Part shown: positions 45,571 through 57,330 of the stretch, one piece after another | How positions within the stretch are numbered: the stretch's first letter is position 1 | How the letters are laid out: each line of letters starts with the position of its first letter | Assembly (NCBI GenBank): GCA_030247855.1 | Contig: JAPDRN010000010.1 | Span: forward strand, 310,001-374,000 | Direction of reading: 5' to 3' | Length of the DNA: 64,000 nucleotides | Source of the DNA: Knufia peltigerae | Taxonomy: Eukaryota; Ascomycota; Eurotiomycetes; Chaetothyriales; Trichomeriaceae | Made by a program: the position numbers and the translations under genes | Notes under the pieces: model-generated | The model's database searches: none | Told to the model about the DNA's origin: nothing | What the model saw: the letters and a program-made list of their open reading frames with translations, nothing else

Positions 45571-47840
45571 ATGGCGCCCTCTCAAGAAAACGGAATTGGT
45601 CTGGGATCGAACAACGAGATACGTTATAATGAGAGAGGCTGGCCCATAAGAAACGAACGAGGATACGAAACAAATGAAGAACATTTCGGAACACGAAGAC
45701 CGATTCGCGTCATCCATCTTGGTGCAGGTGTGTCAGGGATTTGCTTTTCAAAATTTGTCCAAGATCAATCAGAGAACGTCGATCTACAGATCTATGAAAA
45801 GGATACGGATATAGGAGGAACATGGCTCGAAAATCGGTAGGTTTGTCCTGCGCGAGCGCCTCTTGTTTGGGAATTTGGTAGAACTGTTTGAGGACCTTGG
45901 GCCTGACGTCCAAATAACGATACTTAGATACCCTGGCTGTGCTTGCGATATCCCATCGGCGGCATATCAGTTCACATGGGAACCCAACCCTTTTTGGCCC
46001 GAGTACTACTCGGAGTCGAAGCATATCTGGCAGTATCTCAAAGACATTGTGGAGAAGTACGGTCTCATGAAGTATATCAAACTGCAGCACACCATTACAG
46101 GAGCCTACTGGAACTCTCAGCAAGGTCTCTGGGAGGTTGGCATACAAAGGCCTGATGGAACCACATTTGTCGACACCTGCAATGTCTTTGTCAATGGAGG
46201 AGGAGGGTTGAAGTACGTTGTGTGATCCGAAATCTTCTGTTTTGAACGGTGATGCTGACATGATGTTACCCTTGCACCAGTAACTGGAAATGGCCTGACA
46301 TTGAGGGCCTTCATTCTTTCAAGGGAAGTCTCACGCATAGTGCTCACTACGACGAGAGTCTCGATCTCCGAGGGAAAAGAGTGGCCGCGATTGGCATCGG
46401 AAGCAGTGGCATCCAAATAATCTCGAAGATCCAGCCACAAGTGAAGCAGCTTTATTGTTGGGTCAGATCCCCCACGTGGATCACGCCTGGCTTTGCACAA
46501 AAGTTCGCTGGTCCTACCGGCGGCAATTTCAAGTGTGTGTACATCGTGATTCTCAAGCCAGTGTAGCGTATGATCCCTGACAGACATTCCCAGATACCAC
46601 TGCCCAGAAAGAAAAGTTCGCCAAAGATCCCAAGCTCTTTCTCAAATACTGCAAAATGATTGAGTCTGAGCTCAACGTCCGCTTCAAGTTCATCCTCAAC
46701 AACACCGCAGAGTCCAAGACAGCCAGGAAGGTAGGATCATTGATTCACGCAGAAAAAGAGAAGACCATCCACGCTGACCCTGTCCAATCAGTTTGCCGAG
46801 GAAGCTATGAGAAAACGGCTACAAGGAGCTGACCCCGAGGTGATTGAAGCCATCATTCCCAAGACTTTCAATGTCGGGTGTCGGCGTCCAACGGTGAGGG
46901 CCTCATGAGAAAGTCTGCCGTATAAGGTCTAATTTTCTTTGTATAGCCCGGTGAAGGTTTCCTTGAAGCGCTCACCAAGGAAAATGTCAAAGTATACACG
47001 AAACAAGTACAACAGATTAATGCCACAGGTTTCATTGATTGTGAAGGATGTCAGGTCGATGTGGATGTCATCATATGTGCCACCGGGTAGGTCAACTCAT
47101 ACCCGACCGCATGAGCTCCAAGTATGCATGTGCACTAACTCTCTGATGATAGATTCAACACCAGCTTCATCCCACGTTTTCCAGTGGAGGCAAACGGCTA
47201 CAGCATCGCCAAGCTGTGGGAGAAGGTGCCCGAGTCGTACATCGGCCTCGGAGTTCCGCATAGTAAGAATTTTCAGCAGAATCTGGACGGGTCATCAGGT
47301 CGCAGGCTAATCATGTCGTTCCCTCTCTCTTTAGTGCCGAATTATTTCATGATGGGTGGTCCCAACGGGCCATCCGGACATGGATCACTTTTCCCCATTC
47401 TCGAAATCCTGGCTTCCAATGTGCTCCAGTGCATAGACAAGATGCAGCGAGATCGAATCGAAAGCATCACTCCGAAGACTGAAGCTGTGCGGGAGTTCAA
47501 AGAACACGCGGACCTGTACCTCCAAAGGACTGCATGGACAGGACCTTGTTCCAGTGTCTTCAAGCAAGGCCGAGTCGATGGCCCGCTTTCGATGTTTCCA
47601 GGCTCGAGACTCACGTATCTGGAGCTACTCTCTATTCCACGATTCGAGGATTACGATATCATCTACTGCAACAAATTGAACCGATGGCAATTTCTGGGTG
47701 ACGGCTTTGCTGTTCGCGAGTTCGATGGCCGAGACTTGTCTTATTACATGGGCCTGGTGGATGGAGAAGATCGTCAGATTGACCTGGAGGGGGCATTGGA
47801 GGCGGATTTGCAGGATTTGATTCATCAGAACCGAGTTTGA
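45571..47840 (+). CDS. Flavin-containing Baeyer-Villiger monooxygenase 2
   Basis: Exons 45571-45836, 45928-46212, 46281-46534, 46594-46730, 46792-46893, 46947-47086, 47153-47262 and 47335-47840; 599 aa. It carries GAGVSG (FAD), GIGSSG (NADPH), YPGCACDIPSAAYQFTWEPN, GGGGLNNWKWPDI and ICATGFNTSFIPRFP. The BVMO fingerprint reads FKGSLTHSAHY (residues 197-207): the final Trp of the classical motif is Tyr here. It differs from the first BVMO in sequence and intron positions, so the pair is old or was assembled, not a recent duplication. The 72-bp last intron is a multiple of three and stop-free, so retention would keep the frame. Confidence 0.87.
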
Positions 47841-48295
47841 GACAACATTTGCGATGTACCGTTCGAAGCAAAGCGAGATGACAGCCGGTTTTGTTGTAGC
47901 AGCAATGTCTTGGGACAGACGTAACATGTCAAGAACGCTAGACAGGAGCATCCCGATCTCCTCCTCCATCATATCGGCCTTTCCTCATAGGCATATAGAT
48001 TTGCATTGTCCTAGTCCCAATGATGCACCCTTAAGGATCTCAAGGGAGAAAGTCTTACCTTCGGTTTTGCCGCGTGGCCACTGACCAACAAGACATAATC
48101 GGCGTCAAAGCAGTGACAAAAGAGCATGTTCGTACCCAGGCAATTAGGGACGTATCGGCTTTGAGTAATTTATCCATTTATCTCAATATAACTCTCGTTC
48201 ATAATTATATATCTCCTTTTCTCGATCATCCTTGCAGAGCACAAGGAGATTGCTGCATGCATTAAGGCTCACATCTCTGATCTTATCGCATGATC
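47841..48295. other. 3' flanks of convergent BVMO 2 and amidase
   Basis: 455 bp between convergent stops; no gene is supported. Confidence 0.6.
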
Positions 48296-50105
48296 TCAAT
48301 ATTGCTTCAGAGCCTTTGCCACAACGTCCACCATGTCCAGGACCTTTTCTTCCTCTAACCGTTTGCCCACGATTTGCAATGAAACAGGAGCGCCGTGGTA
48401 GATGTCCGGGTCATACTCTGCTTGGACCTTGGAGTCTAGGTCGTTAAGATATTGAAATTGTGACAGGTCCCGGGCCTCGTCTAGATCTCTATCGGCCATT
48501 GTCACTGGAAATGTGCAAACAGGAAGGTCTACGTGTAATTAGTGTCAAACCAGAGTCAGGAGGTGCAGCATATTCAACCCATACCTAGTAGGTTCCACAC
48601 AGCTGTATACCCAACGTAGAATCTCTCCTGCGTAGCACCCAGACGTGCGGCGGCAAATGGGGAAACTGCTTGAATGATGCAATCGATCGATGCCATGCGC
48701 TCGAGGTACGACTTTTGCAACTCTCCCTTTTTCAAATTGTTAGAGCCCACGACCGTGGCCTGGACTATTCTGCGCTCGGGCGAGGCTTTGAAGCTGCCCA
48801 TGGAAGGAAGCAACGGCTCATCCCACTCCTCGAGCATGTCGGCGACAGTTGTGCCACTGAGCGTGGACAGCCCCAGTTGAAGAGTCTTTGTCATCATCAG
48901 TCAGACATGTTTGATGACAAGATGATTTGTAGCAACAAGGCGAACTCACTCTGAGAATCTCGCCATGGTCATCCACGCGCCAGTCAACTACTTCATGACC
49001 TTGGGCCTCCAAGGCCGTTTTCACCAACCCCAGAGCCCTTTCGACAGGAGGATGACAGTGGACCACACCATCATGTCTCCCGATCAGCCCAACCCGGAGC
49101 TTTGTTCCCTGCTTCAGCACACTGGTTTTCCACTCCATCGGGAGGCATTTTGGATCTTTTCTCCAGGGGGCCGCGGCTGGGGATAGAATCGTCTCACAAA
49201 AGAGGCGCAGAGAATCTAGATCTCTTGCCATGGGACCACTTACGGCAGGAACAAATTCCTGTCCAGGAATCCCAGACATGCCTCCCCATGACGGAAATCG
49301 ACCAACACTGGGCTTGAGGCCATACAAATAGCACCACGCTGCAGGTGTGCGGATGCTCCCACCTAGGTCGGTACCGACCCCGAGTGGCGAGCCATGGAAA
49401 GCGATCAACGCGGCTTCCCCTCCACTGGATCCTCCAGGACTGAGTAGTTTCTGAAGTGGGTTGCGACACTCGCCCCAGATGCAGTTTGTCGTCTCTGTCA
49501 TGAGCATACTTGTAGGTACATTTGTTTTGGCGTAGAGCACGGCGCCCAGCTCTCGAAGGATCGATACCAGAACCGTGTCATTATTTTGAGGCTGGTTCGC
49601 TAGGGCGGCCAGTCCGATGGAAGCTGGATAAGGTGCAATGATGAAGCAATCTTTCAACGAGATCGGGAGACCGTGGAGAGGGCCAACAATACTTCCGGTC
49701 AGCTCCAGGTGCTCGTCCAGAGTCCTAGCCGTCTCGAAGGCTTCTTTGAAGAGGACTTCTGTCAAGCAGTTCGTCTGTCGCAATCATTAATTATCTCAGA
49801 AGCCTGTTGCAGGGAGATTGGCATCCTACCAGTTTCTGAGCGAGTGCTGCAGCCTTGCAGAATGCCTGCGTGACTGCTAGGGAAGTCCATTCTTTCTGTG
49901 CAATATTAACCAGAATATCCCTGGCCGACGTCTGAATTATCTTAAGCTCTTCTGAAGAATAGTATCCCGAATCTAGGGAGTACTCGGTCAGATTCGCGGG
50001 CAATTTTGATTCATCCCACTCTGGAGGTTGATAAAAAGCAGCAAGAGCATCGTTCCTCCGCTGACAAGCCTTCTTCGCGGCCTCCAAATACTTCGGAGGA
50101 GCCAT
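48296..50105 (-). CDS. Amidase-signature enzyme, AmdS (acetamidase)-like
   Basis: Exons 50105-49830, 49774-48950, 48885-48585 and 48528-48296; 544 aa, as for Aspergillus AmdS (about 548). Amidases hydrolyse amides to acid and ammonia. The Ser-cisSer-Lys triad is intact: Lys in GLPISLKDCF, cis-Ser in LLSPGGSSGGEAAL and the nucleophile in GTDLGGSIRTPAAW. SYLERMASID and HGAPVSLQIVGKRLEEEKVL close the fold as in fungal acetamidases. Substrates range from acetamide to aryl amides, so specificity is not assigned. It converges with BVMO 2. Confidence 0.93.
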
Positions 50106-50874
50106 CAGGAATGGTACATTGCAGGAGAGAGTTCAATCAAGTCGATGGCTAGTTACACAACACAACTCATGTGGAACTTCTTTGCACAAAAGCCCTTGGA
50201 GTATGCACCACCCATTTCAAACACGGGCAGAATCGTTTCTATCTACATGGCAACTTGGTCAAGCCAGTGACTAAGCTGTCGATTATCACAGTATCCCCGT
50301 TGTTTTACCCCACAGACCCCTTTTTGAACAGCATGCAATTAACGACACACCGTCGGAAAGTGTCTAGCCTGGAGCCACGGTTGGTTCGATGGGCTTCACA
50401 CAAAGAGAACACCGCCAACCTTCAGAGGCACATCCTTTGGGCGACGTACGAGCATGATCTCGGCAAGCCTTTTCTCTTCATCCAAAACTACACGTCTCTA
50501 CAATGATACTCGGGTTGCCGTTGGGTCTACCAACGTACATCAGACTGCTTTAATTTGTACTGGCGTCTCTTGTCAAGTAAGTTGGGGATATCTGAAAAAG
50601 TGATTTTAATGTCTCCCTTGGGCATCCCTTTCTCATTGTATACTTCGATGTTTTCCCCCAAGTGTGGCTGACTTCAGTCGCTTTTACTACGCAGGCTATG
50701 TTCAATTGGTAAATGTCGTACTCTAGAGCTTCCCAAGAAGCATGATCCCTGATTTGAATGCTCAAGGAGCTTCCAATCATCCGGCGAGTCAAGTCGGTTG
50801 CTGTGCATCTTCTGATTCTGGAGACGGCCTGCAGCCAGAGATGGGATAATCCAGGTGGTCTGCAGAGTTAACAA
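50106..50874. other. Intergenic region, amidase promoter side
   Basis: About 770 bp between the amidase start and the stop of the next P450, both minus strand. No gene or recognised site. Confidence 0.55.
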
Positions 50875-53141
50875 TTATTCTTGCTTGACCATGGGGCCCT
50901 TGTCGGCGGTCCAATTCTTCAGGAAGAACTCCTCTGTGTAGTTGCCGTCCTCATCCAAGCTTTCCTGCGCCTTTTTCCACATATCTCGAATCTTCCGGGC
51001 CTTCTCTTGATTACGAGGCTTGATAATGCAACTGTTCTAATGTCAGCACCGAAACATGCAAATCCAATTTGAATAGGGGGACTCACTCGAAAGGTGCTGG
51101 CCCTGCAACGAGACCGGGTTCAAATGCATCTCTGTCAATTGGGATCGGCTTTCCCTTCGCATCCAGCTTTGGATGAAACTCGAAGGCCCAGAGCAGTCGA
51201 CACATTGCGATGAAGACAGTTCTTTCCGCCACATGCGAACCAGGGCAGATACGCCGACCTGCCCCGAATGTGACATGCGGCCTTCTGCTGTAGTCATTGA
51301 TCACACTGAATCCTTCAATTGCAGTTCCTGTTTCCTCGAATCGCAAAGGGTCGAATTCTCGCGGGTTCGAAAATCGTTCCGGGTCGTTATTGACAGTCCA
51401 GACCTGATCCCTGTTTAGCAAGAACAGGCCTAGGGGACAAACGTTTGACTTACGCAGTTGACCACTCCAGCACCCGCGGGAAGACGGTATCCCATGTAGT
51501 AATCATCCTTGGTCAGCATGTGAGGCATAGGTCCTCCTGTCAAAGTTGTCGGTGCCCCTAAGTTCAAGTTAGCTGCTCGGATGCTCAACTCAGTCTGGCC
51601 CGCACATAACATACATCGCAGTGTCTCTTCCATGCAACCACGCATATATGGGAGCTCCAATCGGTCTTCCCATCCTGGAAGCTTGTCGGCGGCGATCTTG
51701 GTATCGATCTCTCGTCTCGCGCGTTCTTGAGCCTCAGGGTAAAGGACCATTGCCTGTATAATGTGAATTAGTTCCGGAACTTCATGGCGCCTTCCGTCTT
51801 ACCTTGATGAAGCTCAACAATGAGTTTGATTGCGTATCACTAGTTAAGGGTGAGCGTGCGGCAGACTCACAGAACAGCTTATCCACTTACGTGGCCGCCA
51901 TCCAGGCATCACCAGCATTGGCTGCAATTTCCCTTGGAGTAAGCTCTCCTTTGGGACTACCAGCACTCTGGGTGAGCATGTCTCGAGTGAAACCTGTGAA
52001 GAATATTAACTTATAAAGTAAGGTCAACTGCAGTCTTTGACCAACTTGGGTAGAATTTTCCATCGGCGATTTGTTTCTTCGCGGTTGCCACCATCTGGTC
52101 CCAGAGGTTGTATTGGCCCCTCCACATATCCTCAATTTCAGCCTTGACGGAGCTGAAGCGTTCCGGAATACGGTGAACAATATACCTAGTCAAACCAAAG
52201 AAATCGAACAACTGATAGTGTTTGCTGGCCTGGAGTGATCGATGGAAAAGCTACATCGGTGTCAGAACATCATCGATAAATTCCAAAAATAATACTCACT
52301 TCCATCAACGCTTTCATGAGAGGGGACTCAAAAGAGTCAATTCTTCTACCGAAGGCAATCGTGCAGCCGATACTGATAGTGAATCGCTCGAAATGCTTTC
52401 GGAAGCCTGAGGGGCTCTCGAGGAGGTCGAAAAGAAGCTTTGAGGTCTCAAACGTCTTTATAGGGTTGGCAATTTCCTAGCAGGAGCATATCTTGGGCTA
52501 CTGACCTGGTATGGGAGATAATTGTTAGACAGTTTGGCATTGAGTCTGACATGATAGATCTTCCGCTGTCGTCTCCAGCCATCGTCGTTCCTGGACCAGC
52601 CCGAGAAAATGTAAGCGTCTCACACGTTATTCTGTGGTCACAGACATCTCGCCATTGAACTCACGGTCTAAGAGCAATGTTGTTTCCGCCTCCACAATGG
52701 CTGAAGAAGGTAGACCACCGACTCGAATAAATGGCGCCGCGCTTCTCGAGCAGATCTGACACTGCCGTAGCCGTTCCCAGCAAGATCAATGGACGACCAC
52801 CCATCTGAACGGAGACGACAGGACCGTCTGCAGTAGTCTATCAGTATCGCGAGCAGCAAGTGACGGGAACATGATTGCCTACATTCTTTGAGCCACTTGT
52901 CGTATTGGATATGAATTCCAGTCTTGGGGAAAACGTGTAGGTTGCCCACCACGGGCAGTGTTGGAGGTCCTGCGTAAAAAATCAGAATGAACTCTATCGG
53001 CCTCATTTTGCCCATCTCAAGGAAGGACTCCAAACCTGGCGGATAGTCTCTTGGGCGCATGCCATATCTTAAAAGCCTATATAGCAGTAGTAGAACGCCA
53101 ATGCATGGAAGGCCCCATCGGACAAAGGATGGATCAACCAT
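50875..53141 (-). CDS. Cytochrome P450 monooxygenase with twelve exons
   Basis: Exons 53141-53036, 52969-52883, 52827-52665, 52590-52506, 52455-52300, 52250-52046, 51993-51891, 51839-51803, 51753-51615, 51557-51454, 51403-51087 and 51031-50875; 552 aa, with phase kept throughout. The N-terminal anchor is GLPCIGVLLLLYRLL, followed by the proline hinge YPPGPPTLPVVGNL. The K-helix is MEETLRW and the heme loop is FGAGRRICPGSHV with Cys448. The I-helix reads GDAWMAATDTQSNSLLSF; the usual AGxDTT is AATDTQ, so the second Thr is Gln. Exon 8 is only 37 nt. It shares a divergent promoter with an SDR, which suggests hydroxylation followed by alcohol oxidation. Substrate unknown. Confidence 0.87.
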
Positions 53142-53724
53142 GTTCAACAACTTGGACGTGGAGGTCGAAGAGTAGATTTGAGACGTTATAGGCGAGGAAG
53201 CAAGCGATACCTCAACTGCTTTGGGAGAGTCAAAGGGCTTTGGAAATGGTGTCCTTCAGCCAGAAACAATATCTTAGCAGAAAATCAGGCGGCAGCGCGC
53301 CATAATTCTGCAATATTTCTACCACTGGCAGGCTAGGTACTCTGAATAACATGTGGTCCACAGCAGGTGTAAAATACGACACTTGCCATGTTCAGGGTCG
53401 AGGATCTCCCAGTGCTTACGATTACTGTACGATCGATTATCCAGCGGATGGTCATATATTGCTCCACAGATTTGAATGGGCAAGCAACCTCGGTGCGGGC
53501 AACCCCAGACACTTCTTAGAATATTGTAAATGCTCAATTATTCATCGAAACTCGACGATAGTAGTATTTGTGTATATTGTGCGCGAGGAGGACGGAAGGT
53601 CAAAACCAGGACACTAGAATATAAATCCCTCGCGTCCAAAGCCACGGGATTTCTCAATACGCAAGCCGATCTCGAACTACTCACTACCTCCGAGTCCCTC
53701 CAAGCAAACTACAACACTTGCACC
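53142..53724. promoter_or_regulatory. Divergent promoter, P450 and SDR
   Basis: 583 bp between divergent starts. TATAAAT at 53620-53626, about 100 bp before the SDR start, is a likely TATA box. Confidence 0.5.
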
Positions 53725-54495
53725 ATGCCCAGCTCTTTGGCCAACAAAGCCTATCTTGTCACCGGCGGGTTCTCTGGTATCGGACTCGCCACCGTCAACA
53801 AGTTGCGTAGCGAAGGCGCAATAGTCCACGCCATTGATCTGTCCAAATCCCCTCCGGCACACTTGGTCTCGGACAAGTCAGTTTACACTTATCCTGGGGT
53901 CGATGTCAGCTCGCGAGAGCAAGTCATAGCTCTGTTTAAATCAATTCTCCAGGTCACTCCGGAGATTTACGGCCTGGTGAACAGTGCCGGCATTTGTCCT
54001 GTGTCGTCCGGCGTGATCGAACCCGACGACACGTTCAAAGCCGTCCTCAATGTCAACGTGATCGGAACCTGGAATACTTGCACCGAATTCTTCCAGGAGG
54101 CCCTCCGACGGCAGAAGGAGGGCCTCCCAAAGTTGAACACGAGCGTGGTTAATATTGGATCTACCGCATCTTTGAAAGGTTTCTCGACCCTGACCGCCTA
54201 CGTGGCCAGCAAACATGCCGTGCTGGGATTGACACGGTCCTGGGCACTCGATTTCGTGGATGCTGGGGTCAGGGTAAACCTGGTAGCACCAGGGGGGACC
54301 AAAACCCCCATGGCGATGGCCCAGGTCGAGGACAAAGGTGTACGCGGAGAAGCGTCCCGGTCGAAGCCAGTAAATCCACAGAACAGATTCGGCGAGCCAG
54401 AGGAGCAAGCGGAAGCCATCGTCTTCCTGTTGAGCGATGCTGCTTCATTTATAACAGGGCAAGCCCTCCCAGTCAACGGTGGCGAGATGTTCTAG
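53725..54495 (+). CDS. Short-chain dehydrogenase/reductase 1
   Basis: Intronless, 256 aa, a classical-SDR length. The cofactor motif is TGGFSGIG near residue 15. HAIDLSKS follows the second strand, and the Asp favours NAD over NADP. VNSAGI replaces NNAG. The catalytic Ser is in NIGSTAS, and Tyr and Lys are in YVASK. The C-terminal FLLSDAASFITGQALPVNGG is the family ending. Such enzymes interconvert alcohols and ketones. The divergent pairing with a P450 and the two BVMOs nearby would suit oxidation of a hydroxylated intermediate to the ketone a BVMO needs (inference). Confidence 0.92.
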   Translation: MPSSLANKAYLVTGGFSGIGLATVNKLRSEGAIVHAIDLSKSPPAHLVSDKSVYTYPGVDVSSREQVIALFKSILQVTPEIYGLVNSAGICPVSSGVIEPDDTFKAVLNVNVIGTWNTCTEFFQEALRRQKEGLPKLNTSVVNIGSTASLKGFSTLTAYVASKHAVLGLTRSWALDFVDAGVRVNLVAPGGTKTPMAMAQVEDKGVRGEASRSKPVNPQNRFGEPEEQAEAIVFLLSDAASFITGQALPVNGGEMF

Positions 54496-55263
54496 AAGAC
54501 ACCGAGTCTAGAATAGTGAGGACGATAGTTTCATCGAGCAGCTTGAAGGAAAAGATCGAAAAAAACATTCATCTGATCACATCTGTATTACTTTGCTAAG
54601 ACCTAATCGCGAATGCTCTATCAAGAAATTGGTACATTTCGTTCAGATCTTCTGTTCTGGTGGAATGCTATGATCCGAGTCACTTCATGTCCAATTAATG
54701 AAATCAGCAGCGGAGAAAGGCTGGTTAACCGCACAATCTTGATTGGCTCCCCGAAGGCGCAGACTCCACAGAAGGTCAGGACCCCACACCAGGCTCCCCG
54801 GATGATAGGGGGCGTTTCCCCTTGGCTAAACTCCAAGCACTGTTAATAATCGTTCGATGACAATGGCTTTCCCCAGTTTCGGCTCACTCTGTTCCCGGCA
54901 GAGGTTGAAAGTTTTCGCTCCATCACCATATCAGTGCTCACGAGCTAAAATCCAATCCCGAGGCCACCTGAACACGATGGCTTACCCTGTTGAGGCCGAG
55001 AGTTTGGACAATTTGGATGTCCATCCCCCGCTGAGGCGCCAAGTGTAGAACTGAGAAGCGAGTTGATGCCGCCCGAACCCCCACAAATATTGGTAGACTG
55101 GTCACTCGCTTCCCTGCGTACGCGGGAGCCCCGGGTTTGCCCACGTTTCTCCGATCTTCCTCCCCAGGTTTTTATTGACGGTCAGCTTATCTACATGAAT
55201 CCTCACGTCTGACCTCTCGCATGCCACGTAAAGACCACCTAAACATCAGGCCACACACAGAAT
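54496..55263. other. Intergenic region, SDR to bZIP regulator
   Basis: About 770 bp with the SDR 3' flank and the regulator promoter. No gene is supported. Confidence 0.55.
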
Positions 55264-57122
55264 ATGGCTACCAGAAAGGCATCCTCGACGATGCGTCCGC
55301 AAGCTGACGAGCGTAGGTATGGATTTGATCCCGTATAATTTGTCCTGGTGTTTCCCTGTACCAGGCTTATGGGTTGGTTTGCAGGAAGTTTCGCAATCGG
55401 CTGTCTCAGAAATCATTCCGTGAGCGACAACACAACTATGTCAAGGAGCTAGAGCAACATATCATGAATCTCTCGGCTCAAGACGGCGGTCGATACACTC
55501 TCCTGTCCTCGGAGAACAGGCGACTGCGATCAAAGCTGCTGGACATCCGAAACCGCATGACCAGCACGTCGAATGCGCTGAATCGCCTCGCGGCTGAGAT
55601 AGCCGAGGTCCTCGAAATCAACACCTCTGGGTCGCCAGAAGAAACGCAAGACGGAACCCAGGATGCCAGCTACAACCCAGAGCCCGGAAAACTCGTCGCT
55701 GCCGACAGCACTGCTGGGGATGATATGATAGAATGGACGGGCCCAATTGTTCCCACGAACGCTGTCGTGCAGTATGAAGAGCCAGCCATAGAGCCGCCCC
55801 CGCCGCTGTCGGAAGAGGTTGTTGTGGACAATCAGTCCTTTTCATGGAGCGGTGACTTGGGCCAGTCTCAATCTATGCCCAACAATGACGCGTCGCTTGT
55901 CTGTCCTCCTGCTATCAATTGCGACACCAACCCATTATCAGAACTTACCCCTGACCTCTTTAACTCTCCATTTCCTTGGTCAGCTTTGGCCGGGAGTCAA
56001 CAACATGCCAGTTTTGCTGCCCTATGTTCGCCCATCAATTTCAGTCTTTCACCCATGCTCCCAAAGCTCCTGTCTGAGGGCCTTCGTCCATCCCGCGCCA
56101 ATTCCCCCAATGCCAGTCCCCCGTCCGCCAATCTGCCGTGGGCTTCAAGATTTGCGGAACACATGGAATCAATGGAATGTGTCTTGCGACAACAATTGGA
56201 TGTGAGCAGGGGAAAGGCATTGACATTCAGCAAGTAAGACTGGCGCTGCTCTTGCTATCGTCGTGTATCATTTTGTTGACTTAACATTTCCAGGGTCTCC
56301 GAAGCCTCCATAGCATTCCTGTCCGTCTTCGTCAATTACCTGTGGCCCGGAACCTCAATTATGTGGCTCAACTCATACCTGGCTCAAACCGCGGATCGGA
56401 TTTTGGCATGGAGGATGTCTCCCAATCTCGTCACCTACAACCGACTACTGCCCGAATATATGCCCTCAGCTTACGAAATGGAGACTCCTCACTGTGCCGT
56501 GATCGGCTGGTTCCCCCATGCTCCGCTGCGAGAAAAACTGATCCGTCTTTACGACAATTCGAGGCACCTCGACCAAATCTGGATCGACACACTGTACCAC
56601 ACGGTAGTAGAGGTGCCAGACATGTCGCAGATCCTGACTGATGCCGAACCAGGCCCAGGATTCCTGGGCGTGTGGAAGATCTTCGACACCATCTCGACAG
56701 CGCCGGAGCTGGTAGCACACGCCCTCGGCGTCCAGAGTTCCGGTATGACGGAAATCTCGCGAATTCTCAGAAGTATTCTCTCAGAGAAACCCAACCCGGC
56801 AGACGTTTTTCGTCTGAGCGGATTGGTGTCCGACGATAACGGCTGGACACCTGTTCCATTGGCCGCTCTCCTACAGTCACCCAAGCTGGCCCTCAAGGCC
56901 TACTATCACCTCAAGATGTACGATTCGCCGCGGACATGGAAATGGGACCCTGCCTTTTTCGAAAAGTATCCGGAACTCACGTGGGATGGGTACGAAGCAG
57001 TGGTAGCGCGCGGGAAGAGCTACAGGCAGGATTGTTACATGCCTTCGCCCTGCGTCGACAATTTGACTTGCGGGGCTATGCTTGGTATCTACCGGCAGGT
57101 CTTGGGCACGTTACAGAGCTAG
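55264..57122 (+). CDS. bZIP transcription factor with C-terminal DUF3425-like domain
   Basis: Exons 55264-55316, 55385-56233 and 56294-57122; 576 aa. The basic region RKFRNRLSQKSFRERQ is restored by the first splice and has the bZIP N-x7-R pattern. A short heptad zipper (YVKELEQHIMNL, then LLSSENRRLRSKLLDIRNRM) follows. A Pro/Ser/Glu-rich middle leads to the C-terminal domain (WLNSYLAQTADRILAWR, CAVIGWFPHAPLREKLIRLY), which resembles DUF3425. Such bZIP-DUF3425 proteins often sit in fungal metabolic clusters and regulate them. It lies centrally among the oxidative genes and converges with the AtuA-like gene, so it is the best candidate local regulator. Confidence 0.86.
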
Positions 57123-57330
57123 ACGTGGCTTTGATCAGAGTCCGAGTTGAGACTAAGGATAGGGCTCTATGGATATGATATAGCGTAGTCAACTGGTCAG
57201 GAACTTACATTCACCTCTAGAGCTCTGATGCTGAAAGGTCTATTGTAATATGATGCCAACCTTGGTCCTCTTGCTCTTCTATGTAAACTTTTAGTCCATT
57301 CCTCTCTGTACCTTCACTCACTGGTCCCAA

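Noticed and set aside
52042..52045. Donor GTCAAA for exon 6 of the same P450
   Set aside because: It leaves the wrong phase, so the next exon would hit a stop. The donor GTTGGT four bases upstream restores FYPSFTRDML.
52477..52505. 29-bp intron in the twelve-exon P450
   Set aside because: It keeps frame but is shorter than any plausible spliceosomal intron here. A 50-bp intron (52456-52505) also keeps frame and gives the expected YQTFETSKLL sequence.
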